The notes under the pieces were generated by a model, which did not search any database, was not told where the DNA came from, and worked only from the letters and a program-made list of their open reading frames with translations. A program made the translations under genes and the position numbers. Positions 23,431-36,575 of a stretch of DNA of 64,000 nt are shown here, piece after piece. The DNA is from Echinococcus granulosus (lineage: Eukaryota > Platyhelminthes > Cestoda > Cyclophyllidea > Taeniidae): NCBI RefSeq assembly GCF_000524195.1, contig NW_020170487.1, positions 1 to 64,000 of the forward strand, written 5' to 3'. Every line of letters begins with the position of its first letter. Position 1 is the stretch's first letter.

Positions 23431-26400
23431 TGAAATACAACTTGTTAATGAGCTAATTGGTCAAAAATGGTGATCTCTGTTCCGAAATCCTGCTATTTTG
23501 GCCATGGAAATGGTATCTACTGGATTTGTCCATGTGACACAAGCTTACGTTCTTGGTTTTCCACTGGAGGGTCTCAATACAAACACCATCCCATCGACTA
23601 CTAACCCTTCCCTGTATTTACTAGACCGTACTGACATGCAAAAGCAGTTTTGACTTTTAAGGGAAAATATTTAGATTACTCTTCTTCTATGCGCAATATC
23701 ACCTAGGCCTGAAAGAAATTTCATTTTCTCTGAAGGCCTAGGCAACACCCGTGACCCCCCCAACACAAATATCGCATTTTTGCTAATTATGAGGTATATA
23801 TGTGGTTGCTGTGGCTAAGCCGAGAAATAAGGGGTCTCTATGTTTCCCCTTTTCCACTTTCACTCTCCCGCCCCACCCCAACCCTCCCCTATTGTACGAT
23901 GGGGCGGGACATCAGTTCTGTCACCTCCGTTTATCCAGGTGCCAGGGTCGTGGATCGTGCGCTATCTAAACAGAAACACCTGCTGGAGGGTGGGAGGGGG
24001 GCCAAGGTAACCGGCTTCTAGCCTAGCAACACGTCTGTGTCGTGGCCTAGCGACTGTTATCGTCGTGAAGTTATGTTTGTATGTGGCTACTTAAGTGTAC
24101 GATGGTCACGACTATCACCTTTAGACAGGTGCAGAGGTCTCCCATGCATGATAATAAGGAGTTTTGCGACGGGAAACTGCAAATAGAATAAGCTTTTGAG
24201 GCCTCATTTGTGGTTAGTGCAGTTAAAAGGACTGACGCCCTTAAGGTCATGTGGCCCAGTTCTCTCCGTTGTAAGCCATTTACACTGCTGATGTACGCAT
24301 GGTAGCTTAAACATCATCGACGCCAAACAATTTATTCAGTTGAGCTAGTATTTTAAGGCACAATTTTCTAAATGACTGGACGTCAGAAAAAAACATTGTA
24401 CCAGAGGTAGTAATACAACAATCGGTGTAAGCACGTCTGGGTCTTCAAAGTCCCCTATATAAATGCCGTTCCGTTGATGGATTTAGTAATTAAAATGTCA
24501 AGCCTTGAGGCGGTAACGTTCTAGACGTGCGAAAAAAAACATTCACAAATGATCTCTAATGTAGTAATCAGTTAAGGTTTATTTGAAATTCCATTCTTCC
24601 GTAGACACACTATACAAAAAATTTGGTTTCTTTGTTTCTTTTTATGGTGATTTTAATGTGCAAACATAAAACTAGAAAAACTCAAAACTTGGAGTCAATG
24701 TTAGTTCAGTATTCACAAGAACCATCGGTAAACCAGATGAAAGCGTGTTAGATCATGGCTCTACTTAACACTATTTATTAAAATAGTTTTCGGATATCAC
24801 TACCACTTAGTGCTGTCGGTGCCAGCAACTAGGACCAGTGTTTTAAACCCCGTCAGGCGAGGTATTGGCTGTGAAGGAATAAGAGAACTACCTAGCACGA
24901 AAGCCCATAAAAACGTTCCCTATGGTTTGGTTGCAATGTAGGGGATGAGAAGATTCAAGGCATACGATAGGAGCGCTAAAATTTGACTCATGCTAAATAA
25001 AGTTGGTGCTTAAACTAAAGACTCATTTGGCGAAAATGGACCATTCAAATCGATTCCCAAGTGTGTCTAATGCACACTGTCCATATGAAACTCCCGTGGA
25101 GCTTGAACTCGAAGGCAGGAAAACTGACTCCTTAGAACAACCACTGTTGCCCCACTCCTCAAAACTAATTGTTCAACCTTAGTAGAATGAGGTTATCGTT
25201 GGAGCAAGATGCTAACATCAACCTCAATGCTGCCGAGTCCTTTTGAAATGGTTGAGGCCAGGCCAAGATGTCATGCTAAAAGGTAGACGTCGTGGACCTA
25301 ATTAGGTGCGTGGGTGAATTATCTAAATACTAATTCATTACATCCCTCCATTGTACGCCTTGAGAGTATATGATGTGGTGCTTGATGATGGTCGTATTAG
25401 GCTGAACATAGGCGCTGGCACACACCACCCACCCGTCTACAAGCATAAACATCACCACTTTTCACGTCTTCAACACCGCGCCCCCTCAATCCAAGTGACC
25501 AGACCGCGGCAGCGTCGTGTGTGTGTCATGCATCACCACGCGACTCCACTATCAACAAAGTCGGTTTCAAGCCTCTGCAATCCCCCTGTAGTAAGCGCAT
25601 TTCTTCTGTGAATAGCAATGTCCTTTGTAGTTATCAGATAAATCGCAATCAGATACGTATAGCACCAGCGGAAGTTAAACGCATGCTGGTGACCGCAACC
25701 GTTCACCGACTTGATGGCACCATCTGGCACTAGTGTGGGATTTTGATTAGGGATTGATGGCCACTGAAACCTATGATTCAGAAGCCCACTTCACCATGGT
25801 AATAAAATCGATGCTGGAATTGGCCAAAGGTAGTTTCCGAAAACCTGCCAGATGGTTAACCACAGCTTTTAGGTCTAACTGAACCGAAGGGAGGAATTAC
25901 CTTCATTACTAACCAATGACTATCAAGATATGTCTAAGACTCGGAAAGTCAGTTAGTAATCTCGTGGCGTTCTTCTGATTTCTTTAACCAAAATTTATAC
26001 ATCATCACCGCTGTCAAAATTAAACACCGCTGAAAGACTTGCCTGTAGTAAACGTGCAAAATCCTCCGCTGGGACTCAAAGCATGAAGAATGGTGTGAAA
26101 CGGTTACACCTTTTTGCGGCCGAGACTCTGGCAGTTCGTACTGTAAATTGAGTTTGGAAATGACCAATCTGTCCAAAAACTGGTGCATCTACTTTCCACC
26201 ATCCATCCTATAACTTAAAGTGACCGTTTTCAAAACCCTTCATTAGTTGTGCACATCAGATGTAAGGCAACGTAGTTTTTTTTATTTCCCGTTGTTTTTA
26301 ATTTTCCCTTCAAAATATCTTTCGCAACCACATTTGGACATACATTAAAAACATAGCTGAATATAATTACTGTCCAATTTAGAGGGTTAAATTTGGCGTT

Positions 26401-27544
26401 TTGATGCAACAGGGGTAAACTCATATAAGTGTTACCAGCATCCGAAGATTACAACTACGAGTGGGATCCAAGTGTAGTGCCCGGGTCTGACTTGACAGCA
26501 TTAAAAGATGTACTTTCGTGGATAGGAATTTATTGGAGAAGTCTAAAAGGGCTGGTGGACTACTAAATAAAATGGCTATGGAGACTGAATGCGTAATCAA
26601 TTGCGTGATCACATCAAACTTTGATCTTGGACACAAGAAAGTGCCTCACCCCTTTCAGAAAATCCCGGTAAATGGACACTGTGAGGCATTTAGCATAGCT
26701 AATTCTTCTAAAGATGGTTTTTCAGGAAATTTAGACACTAGCAAAAGCAGGTGGAGAAGCCCCTTCAATCACACGCTAAAAACAATAATAAAATCACTAC
26801 CGCTTTGCATTTGTTGTATCTGCATCGCTGCACCACCACCTGGGGGTCCACGTGTAGACTTGGGGATTCTCCACTTTCGTAGCGGTGTGTGCACATCCAC
26901 ATTCACACACGACAGATGTGCACTGTAGAACAGGGCGGGGCGCAGGGAGATGGGACATGGTTATTGCGAGAAGTTCCCCACTCTCTGTAAGGCACGGCAT
27001 CCTGGCGCATAGAAGGCAGCCAGGACACTGGGGGAGGAGGGCAGAAGGGGAGAAGGGCGGAGTGATGGAGTGTGGGCGTATTAATTTTATTACCTTTTAC
27101 TAAAGAATTTGTCATTTGGGTGGATTTTAACTACCCTCTACCCTGGGCTGTGGCTTAACCAGATGATGTGACCGATGACAAGCACTAGCTATTCACCACA
27201 TTTTGCCTACCACAAATCTCCAATTTTCGATTTTCCTTGACAGTTCAAAAAGAGAGGTAGTATCCTAGAGGTATCCATAACCTTGCACTACAGAGGAGAA
27301 GACACTAGCGAAAGCTTTAACGACTCCGTATCTCAAGCCTCTGCTTTTGGTTATGGTCCTTTCAAATCTCCCAATTCATCAATATTTTAACTCACTCCTT
27401 CTAAATACTACTTAAAATAGTTCTTTAAATTTTCAAACCAAAAGGGAAAACGCTTTTTTTCCATGCATTGAACTCTTGACTAAGGCTTCTGTTCATCAAA
27501 TTTTTGAAGCCATATACGATGGCACCACCCTGTGGATGAGGATT

Positions 27545-27660
27545 GACTGAAGTCGTAAAAAGTCAAAGCCCACTGGGGAACAAGTAATACTAACGCACAG
27601 AAGGGCTGGAAGGCTACTAGCATGGTCCACTTGCCACGTCGCAGAATAGCATATCACTAT
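27545..27660 (+). repeat. Dispersed repeat family copy (partial, diverged)
   Basis: It contains GACTGAAGTCGTAAAAAGTC and AGAAGGGCTGGAAGGCTACT followed by AGCATGGTCCACTTGCCA, in the family order. The terminal tail is not evident, so this copy looks truncated. Confidence 0.5.
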
Positions 27661-30600
27661 AGTTCAATCATATTTTCATGCTACTTGAGTTAAAACCAGG
27701 CTCTGCTTTTTCTAACAAATGACTCCCGATAAACTGCTGGAAGTATAAGCCCGTTTTTTGTCACTTTGACGCCCATCAAATGAAACATGACGCATCTACA
27801 GCCTATGAAAAAGGTCTCTCAACTACGGTGGCGGTGAGTTCTGTAGGTGGTCACACGTGTCGTAACGATTAAATGATGCAGTTTTATGACATTCAGGATG
27901 GAAAACTTGTCCAGGATCAGAAACCTTTCCTCAGGTGCCGGGCGAGTCTTTTCTGCTTTCTACTGCATCATTGAAAGGGTGTAATAGTGCGCTTTAAGAG
28001 ACGAGCTGTCAACAGGAATGCTCTGTGAATACTGAGGATGTGAAAATACACAGTACTGTTTATAATATTCACTGTCTTAGGCTTTCTTAATAGCGGAAGA
28101 AACGTAATTGGAACCCACATTTATCCTGTATTAGACCTAAATGATGCAATCAGGTTTCGGACGCGGTTCCATTGAAGTGCTTTTTGCTTGCTGTCTTCCA
28201 TAACTTTTCTTATATGCTTTATCAGCGTTATAACTTGTACAGAATCCGATTATTGCTGAGTTATTTTCAAACTGGGATCTATTTTTGAGTGTTGAAGGAC
28301 TGTGTTACCAATGTAGACAAAGACGACGAAACTACAGTAGACGTCATGCACAAAAATTGCGAAGGCACAAAATGTGAACTGAGTTGATTCCTTAAATTCT
28401 ATTGTGGTGCTAATGCCTTGTGACAGAATTCCGTAATCACCTAGCAAATTTGATTTCAATAATTAGATACTCCAATCTCTGAGACGAAATGTTTCCAAGG
28501 TCACCAGCTTTGTAAGACACTGGCTTTCGAATAATTAGTCTCAGGGCCCGAAGTGACTTGCGGAATGGGAGGAATGAAAAGTTTGTCGGAGATGGGAACG
28601 GGGACAGAGGCGAAGAGGTAAAGGCATGGGAACACGCATTTTTCAATATTAGCTATGGAGGCGAGAGGGACACGCGACTCGCCATCCTGAGGAGTGATGT
28701 CAACACGTGGGAAGAAAGAAGATAATTAATCTGGTGGAGGGCTTCAAAGTTTACGATATGAGAACGTCTGTTATATCTTACGATTAGGACAATAAAACAA
28801 TTCATCAGTAAAATGAGCATATTTTTATAGCCGTGTGCACATGGCAGTGTCGTGTGAACCCGTCCAAGTGTGCACGGGGCCCCCCGGCGTAGATTTTTTA
28901 TCTCGCAATCCAAAACGTAAACAGGAAATGCCATCGCGGTCCTGTCACCTGTGTATCAGAAGGAGGAGTAATGACTAGAGGAGCCAACAGCTGCTCCTTC
29001 GCTGCATCATGATCCGGATGTGACCGTTCTGCCGTCAGCGTTGCGTATCCGGTCGCATGGCTCCAAAGATAAATTGATGCTGAGGAGAGGTGAATGAATA
29101 TAAACGAAGTGTTGGGAGACACCCCCTCCTCAGCCTTTTACTTCCGGAGCCCCTTCAATGAAGGCACACTTTCTCACCTCTCCCCTACCTCCTCACCAAA
29201 AGTAAATGACTGATAATAAAGTGTCAGAAGTAAAAATAACTTCACAAATTTTTCACAACGACCATTAAGCTCTCACTACAAATTTAACGATTTTGAAATT
29301 CGGACGATTTTTTATAACCTAAATAGGATTCCTAAGTGTTGGAGACATTTTTACAGTAACCATAACGAGAGCATCTTTATCTGGTAAAAGATTGATGGGG
29401 TACTTCTGATGCACTTTTTACTATCTCTAAAGGGAAAGAATTTGGTATTTCCAAGCATCGTTTTTTTTCAAAAAATTTTCAAATCCTGAGAGCTGGAAGT
29501 TGGGTTTATACCACAAAAAATTTCTATCATACACCATTTGTTCTTTGAACTACAAAGGAGACACCTGTGTTTATATTAAGTAATAAAGCAAAGGAAAAAA
29601 TAATCATTTTGGTGGAAGGAGTTGGTGGAATAACTGGGGCCTCGGCTTGAATGATAGCTCCTAAAAAAAGTTGATGAATATTTTAAATGGATTACAAATA
29701 TTAAAAGAAATTTGTCCTGCAAATACTGGCATCCAGTGAGTTCTTTCTAGGTACCACCCTTACCACGATGCGGTAGACTCGTTTACTGCATTTCTTGTAC
29801 CATGGTTGTTATTTTTCCTGTGCCTCGATCTATCTTAAAGCGTATGCGGAGAACCATGGAGACAATTTCTTCGCCTTCGAGTTAAATACCGCGCCATCTT
29901 CGAATCCATTGTGTCCGCCTATGTTAATATGATGTGGAGAGTGGCTTAAACTTTGTAAGTGACGGAAATGAGTAAGAATGAGGGATTTTTGGATCAATCT
30001 GCCCGTCTATGTACGCAGTGGTCGTCAAAACTTACTCTGCCAAGTGTTCGAACCGTTTCACTCACCGATAAATGATATCCTACAAAGGATTTAACTATAG
30101 CGAAAAAATTCTAACAGACTTATTATTCTCAATTATCAATGCTAGAGACGCAATAGGGGTCTCAAAATCATCTCTCCTCTCGCCTACTTTAAAATTCACC
30201 ACCTTTATTCGTGATGATGATATGCATGAATTTACAGCGGCTAATTGATAAACCGCCACTTACGCGGTGTCCGTGATAAAATTTGGACGACAACCCTCCA
30301 CTTCCTACTTTCGCTTCTTCTTTGACTATGGAATTATAAGATAAACAATGCGTGCAGAATGCGATAGGCTTGTTGGGGTGGGGAGGGGGGGGGAAGTTTT
30401 AGGCGGGGAGAGCCATGAGAATTGGCATACGCCCGGACGGAAATGAGGCCGGTGCAGTTTGATTAGTGCTGAGAGCACGCGGACAGATGAGAAATCTTTT
30501 CAAAGTTTAAGACAAAAGTCGTGCCATTTACACCTACTCGTGCAACTCATTACAAATCAAATTAAAACTAGAATAATCCTATTCGCTCTCTATCTTTGCG

Positions 30601-30888
30601 AAAGAGGCAAATGACCTGATGAGTCTTTTCTGCGATCATGGAAACTATTTGTTTTAACAAAGATGATTAATTAGGTAATTCCCTCCGCTGATTTGATGAG
30701 ACCGCTAAAAGAAAGAAAAAATATCAAATATGATGAAATCTGCGATTTATAGGGAATAGAGTGAACTCTCACCTATCAAACAGGTTCTGCAGTTGCCAAT
30801 AAACACTGTAAATCACCTCCATCATTGAAGTGCATGATGTGGAAAGGTAAAATGTCCGTCTCTCAATATTGGCATTTGCCACGGTTTT

Positions 30889-31638
30889 TTAAATACTAAT
30901 AAAAAGTAGTGAATTAATAGAACTTAATTTACTTTCAGAATTGACCTTCCGAAAAAAAATAATTGAGCAGAGCTCCAAAAACGTTATGATATAGCATATT
31001 CCAATCATTTTATCTGTCGGAGTCTGCTCTTGATGCAATGCCGAAGAGTCCGGTAAGAAACTGGTGGATCTTTTGATAGTTTTTAGTGCAGGTTTACCAG
31101 GATCATTTATTATTGACAATGTGAATGTGTTGGCTACGGTTTTACATGCATTAAATTTACTCAACAAGTCTGAACAGTTTGAACGTCTAGCACAAGAAAT
31201 TGGAAATCTACAAGAAGTAAAAATATCGAAAGCAACTGCCAGAGACACCCTTTCGTGTTCTATGAGCTTGCCGATCGCGGTCTGTAACTGAGATACCAAA
31301 AAAGGATCAAATGTCATAAGTCGGTAAAACCGGTCACTGTTAAAGTGGATTGAAAATGTAGCACGCATGCTGCATAAATCAGGAGGCATATAAAGCACTT
31401 GAATTTCGAGAAAGTAGTGGTTGTGACTAATAGACGACCTCCCCCTCTTTCTCACTGCAGCAATGATAGAGCGACGCTTCCCTACCTTGCCGCCCCTCCC
31501 TCCCTCTCGCTGTCCCCTCACCGCTAATGTAAACACACACAAAAAAAAGAAGTCACTTGTATGTAGCACGCGCACATGGACGGGCGGACGGACAAGGCAC
31601 AGGCAGTATTTTTCACAGTGAAAACGTACTCGCTGCAT
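30889..31638 (-). other. Long open frame of unknown status
   Basis: A 249-residue frame on the minus strand without interruption in otherwise gene-poor DNA. I recognise no domain. A 75-residue frame with a plausible amphipathic composition lies opposite at 31064-31291 (plus). At most one of the two can be real, and both could be chance. The 5' third of the long frame overlaps low-complexity TG/CA-rich DNA, which argues against it. Recorded because its length is unusual for this region, not as a gene call. Confidence 0.2.
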
Positions 31639-32000
31639 TACAAACTGCGACAGCGTCCATCACAAGGTGCCCCGCCCTCCTGCGTGCACATGTGTGTGTG
31701 CGTGCACGCTTGTGCATGGCATTTGCACTTGACCCGGGGCGTCCCACCCCCACCCTCCCCCTCCATTCCGCCACACACCACCGCATCTATCAGGCCTCAC
31801 CCACAATGTGCACAGGGGCATGCGTGGTTGCGTGAAGGTGCGTGCGTACAGGTGGCACCAGGCTAATCGATTGGTTAGCGTGTAATTAGGTGAATGTGCA
31901 TGCTCGCATGCACGACCGCACTTGAAGCATATGACAGGCGGAAGCGCATCTTTTTAATAAGTCCTCTCACGGATGCACGCACACGCAGTTAATCGAGGAA
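31520..32000. repeat. CA/TG-rich alternating purine-pyrimidine tract
   Basis: Dense CACACA, TGTGTGTG and GTGCGTGCA stretches occur, for example TGTGTGTGCGTGCACGC near 31690. Such sequence can adopt left-handed DNA and often mutates by slippage. It produces several spurious reading frames. Confidence 0.6.
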
Positions 32001-35000
32001 CAGGTGCCTATGTGCATGCGACCGACGCATGACGGTTTTATGGTGGTGGTCACCTTTGGGGTAGCCAAAATGTCCTCTATACGCACAGTGAGAGATGAAG
32101 TGTCTATATGTGCGGTTAATGTCACACATTGGCGTTACTAGGCTCGGGTCTACGTGGCTTTTAAGATAGACGCGACTTGTCACAAGTTGACGTATGCTCG
32201 TGCTTAGTAAGTGGGAAGCCTCCCCTCCTGTCTACCGCTTCAGTTTGGGGGATGCACAACGTGCGCTAGCCTACCTCAAAACCCGCTTGCCATGTTTCTC
32301 TCCAAATTTACAAATGAAGATGAGTTCTAACAGAAAAGCTTCAAAAGAAATCATTGTCTTCTTTACCTAATTCCGCTTTAAAGTGTTTTCTAACAAATGT
32401 AAAAATATTTTAATCGAATTGGAGAAAAATATAGGCCGATAACAAACCATAAGATGCCTTCAATTTTCCAATCTTCCCCTGATATCACTCCGCGCAACCT
32501 CTAAAGGCGTGATCTCGATACTTCGATACAATTTTTCTGCTGCGAGGTCGTCGATGATCCATGAGTCCAATACGTCCAAAGCCGAAAGGAACAAACTCAA
32601 GATGTGTGAATACACTCAAAGTGGTGTATTTTTACCCTCCCGCCATCCAATTGGTCACTGTGAGTTGTCGGCCTTCGCCAATCACATTGCAAGTGCAGTA
32701 GCAGGGCTACCCTATCGGAAGTGTGAGTTTGCCAGCCGTAGCAACCCAGTGTGTAAACAAAGGCATCAGTAACTGACTCACTCTACTGACATTATTTAAA
32801 TGCAAACAAACAATGAAATCAATTATAGCCAGATTTTAGGGGGTCATGTTTATGATGAGTTATCTGCCCTATATTAAGCCGAAAAGTCTCACACGTGTGA
32901 ACTGACAATAAATGTAACAGCTAAAACATTAAATTAAGGCTGACCAATTCACAAGTAGGTGGCATAATTGTGCATCTTCAATTTTCTATTCGAAGTACAC
33001 GGCACATCACCCACGTGAATTTAAGGTTCAAGGGCATTAGAGTTGGCCAGAGAGTGCCATCTCAATGCAATATAACGAACTTGTCGTATGGCTGCACTTC
33101 CGTGCAAATCCCATCCGGACAGAGTCGTTACAAGAATAGGCGAAAAAATGTTTTTTTCAGACAGGATTTTTTTAACCCACGAAGCAGACCAATGGAAAGA
33201 GCACATGTGACAGAGAAAATGATGTTAATAACTGTGTTTACCAAAGAAAACTTGAACATTCATTTAAATTGTTAGCAAAAGATTTTCAGGGAAACTTCAA
33301 GCAATGCACGCGTCTTATTGCTCTAATTCCCCAAAATATGAGATTACTTTATTTAACCACTTTTATCTGCAAAGTGTTTCTTCTACTTAAATCAACTGTT
33401 CGCTACGAGACTTGGCACAACCAATTATCATGGAACGACAACATACACATCACACAGTCGTGACACCCGGACGCAGGCAATGGCACCGGAGCGTCCCATT
33501 TGTAAAACCTGGTAAAGGGATGTGCTAGATATTTTGAAGTTTTCTCAAGAATAAGTTGTGCCGGTTTTGATAGGCTATTGTAGGGTGACAAAGTTACCAT
33601 TGATAAGCATAGTGTTTTTAATCAGCGTTAAAGTCTAATGCCGACTATAATTTACTGATCGCGCTGTGATACCACATAAATCACCTAAGAATAGTACCCC
33701 ATCTCATTCTCTTCTCTTCATTTATGACCGGATGTTGCCCCTCACTAGGGGAGGGGGGGTACGAGACCCCACTGCTTCCGGTACGATACAAGCCCTCGCA
33801 ACCAGAACTCAGAGTCTAGTTGTGAGGCTATCACTGAGCAGGGCAGTAGGGAAGTGCACGGAATGAGCTGCCATAACAACCATCTGAGCTATCCAAATAT
33901 CCGGTGTGAGTCTAAGGCTCCAGCTTTGAGCCAGGTATTACGGCCACAGCAGTGATCGTAAAGGTGAGTCAACCATCGCCTTCCCAACCTTTCATTCTCC
34001 CAACATAACTTAGATTTTTCTTGTTCTTTTTTGTTTTTCTAATTTTGAAAATGCGTGAGGTCAGTTAAAACCATTGGGTCATGTATGTAGTGCTGGTAGT
34101 GAATGTTTCAGGTAATGAACACAATGAAGTTATCTAATTTTACATTGGCGTACTTGGCCTCAAATACCATATTCCATAGAAACGAAACTTTAAATGGTCC
34201 AGTCCGGTTGAAAACATTTTGTTCTCCCAAACAGTTGTATGCAAAATAAAATTCTGAAAGATAGAATCAGGTGAAAAAAAGCGCTTTTTTCGAAGACCTT
34301 CAATGTGTTTCTTATTTGTTATGCTAATTCTCATGGGAACGATAAAAACTGGATGTTTGCGGGAAGGCAAAGCGTTCTGAAGAAACTTTTTAAACCCATT
34401 CACTGTAAAAGTTTAGGCATTCGGAGTGGCTTTTTATGTAATAGGACTACGGCGCCAAATTTAAAAAAGACCTCGGTGAAACAACAGGGTCTAGCAAATG
34501 GGTAGTAAATGTCTGTTATCATGATTTGAATTGTAACTCACCAACAGTGTTTACTTGCACAGCTAGTCACGTGTCCATGGAATGGCTGGCAGGCTTAGCC
34601 CTGAGCGACTGTGTTGGACTCATCCATATATCTTCCATTCCTCAAAACCAGATTGCTAGGCACAGAGTAGTGGAAGATATTTAAAGGAAATGGTGGCCAA
34701 TGAGAAGCAAGAAATCAACTCAATTCTTGCTCTACTAGACTTGGCATGCCAATAGACTGCGTCAGGAATGCGCGTGTGTGTGCGATTGGTTGGCTTGAGT
34801 CGCTGCACTCATGCAATCTCTACGTTCTGCAGGTGCACGCAAAAATCGACCACTTAATAGCAGTATTTTGCTGGCTATAGTTGATTACCCAATTAAATAT
34901 TACTTGATAGCTATTCCTTCTTTTGATCACTTACAAGTAGTACCTCCCAACTCGTTGCATACATAATTAAAGAATGTTTAACTAAAAGAAATAGAAACAC

Positions 35001-35990
35001 TTTTCATAACTTTCAGCAATAAATGGTATAAAAACATGGTTATGCTCTAGATTTAGTAAAACTGCATTTAAAGGAAATGACTGCATAGTTATGTGGATCC
35101 TCGATTAATTATTTTTTAAAACCGATTAGCAAAGATCCCACCTTTAAGAATAAGATTTATTCTTTTTTGTCATAGGCGTGTAACTTCCGGTAGAGATGTA
35201 TGCGCTTATAATGATAGTATTGAAAGTCAGGTCAATGAAGGGGCTATTGTAATAATTAAACAGAATCGGACAAGTTAGAAGGAGGGCCCTTTCATTCCAT
35301 TTTATCTCCATAACGTCAAAATTATTCCATTCATAGAAATAAAGTCCCCACTTTAGCAAAGTTTAATTTCACCATCTTCTAAATGACCGAATGTTTGCTA
35401 TCAAGATGTTACTGAAAGTGTATTACTCGACTTGTCAGCATGGATCTGGAGTTAAAATAATGTCTAGCTGATTTAGCATTATGAATGGTTCATTTTCTTG
35501 TCACGAAACCACTCCTCTTTAATTGATTGTGCAAAAAAGTATTCGTTTCCTGAAGAAACTCAGAGATACCCAACTGTTATCTCCTTTGTGAAAAACGTTA
35601 CAATTATTGTTGTCTAAATACATCAGACTCAATAATTTGGGTCTACCCGTTTCCATTTGAAGAAGTTGCCAATCTTAATTGAACAAATAACGCAGCGAGT
35701 TGGTCTCATAGTAAGATTAAGAAACAAATGATTTTCATGGGATTGATGAGGAGCGAGAATAGATTGATCAGAATTGTAAAAATTTGCAAAATGACCGGCA
35801 CTACCAATGACATGGGTTCCGACCTCTCCGTAAAATAAACCATTCAAGCATCATGTAATAAACACCTCAATTGGGCACGATTATAAACAAACAAATTTGA
35901 GGGCCCGTAAGCGACATTTTTACTTCACTCCTGGGGCGTTCGCGCTCTCATTGTGCTTTCAGAAGAGAAATGGGAAACTTACGCGCTCAT
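32001..35990. other. Intergenic region upstream of foxF
   Basis: About 4 kb, mostly AT-rich. A GC-richer block at 33735-33960, near a poly-G run, may be another repeat copy, but I could not align it convincingly to the 175-bp family. The open frames here are short and featureless. No gene is supported. Confidence 0.45.
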
Positions 35991-35994
35991 CTAA

Positions 35995-36060
35995 CCAATC
36001 ACATGTTAGTCTATGTCCGGCCTAACCAATCGGCGGTCACTCTTTAGTATGCTGACCAAT
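35995..36060. promoter_or_regulatory. Triple CCAAT-box array upstream of foxF
   Basis: CCAAT pentamers occur at 35995-35999, 36026-36030 and 36056-36060, all in the same orientation, with start-to-start spacings of 31 and 30 bp. Spacing of about 30-34 bp between CCAAT boxes is typical of NF-Y-controlled promoters. An E-box-like CACGTG follows a few bases after the third box. The array lies about 520 bp before the foxF start codon. Confidence 0.55.
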
Positions 36061-36179
36061 GAGACACGTGCGCGCTAGCAGATGAGCGAAAGCACGCGCT
36101 GTCAACGTGTCAGGCACCACCCCTTGCTCTCTCGCACTCGCCTATAGAGGCGCGGATTGAAGATCATTTAGGCAGCGAG

Positions 36180-36565
36180 TGTTTACACGATTAGTGTGTA
36201 TGTGTGTATAGTGTAAACTATTCACAGCCGGAATTCGATAACTAATCTCTCTCTATCGGATCTCGCTCGCCATCTCGCCGTGTGCTTGTGTGCGTACATT
36301 CTCGTTTATATGTATACATTTAACTGCGTGGACACGTGCGTGTGAAAAGAAGAGTTTCCCTACAGCTTACCGCCTACTGGCTACTACTAGATTTGTTTAC
36401 ATATCTGGCCTCCCATCCCAACCTCTTTTGCCTCTCTTGTAAGAGCGCATATTTCCTGCCTGTCTATTTGCGTACCCCTAAATACACACTTCAGTGTGGG
36501 TGTGTGTGTTTATCCTAACGTCAAGTCGGTGCGCACACAGCCTCAAAAATCGTTTGTGTAAACAA
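36180..36565. promoter_or_regulatory. Three FOX-type binding sites before the foxF start codon
   Basis: Matches to the forkhead core occur at 36180-36186 (TGTTTAC), 36394-36400 (TGTTTAC in ATTTGTTTACATA) and 36558-36565 (GTAAACAA). They sit between the CCAAT array and the ATG at 36576. They could allow autoregulation or regulation by another Fox protein. The matches are by eye to the RYMAAYA consensus. Confidence 0.45.
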
Positions 36566-36575
36566 CGGTCGGGAG

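Larger units (their letters stand above)
21705..30888. other. Gene-poor intergenic region with repeats
   Basis: About 9 kb, mainly AT-rich, with repeat copies at 22708-22886, 23285-23430 and 27545-27660. G/C-rich patches occur at 23850-24060 and 26880-27060. The short open frames (for example 25351-25733 and 26518-26928) lack family motifs and paired splice signals. I see no supported gene. Confidence 0.5.

Noticed and set aside
25351..25733. Overlapping 70-86-residue frames
   Set aside because: No family motif and no supported splice partners; likely repeat-derived or chance.
21216..27660. Regular repeats considered as a CRISPR array
   Set aside because: Copies are diverged, about 175 bp long, kilobases apart and in a eukaryotic genome.
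33735..33960. GC-richer block with a poly-G run as another repeat copy
   Set aside because: Only short fragments resemble the dispersed family; the block order could not be matched.
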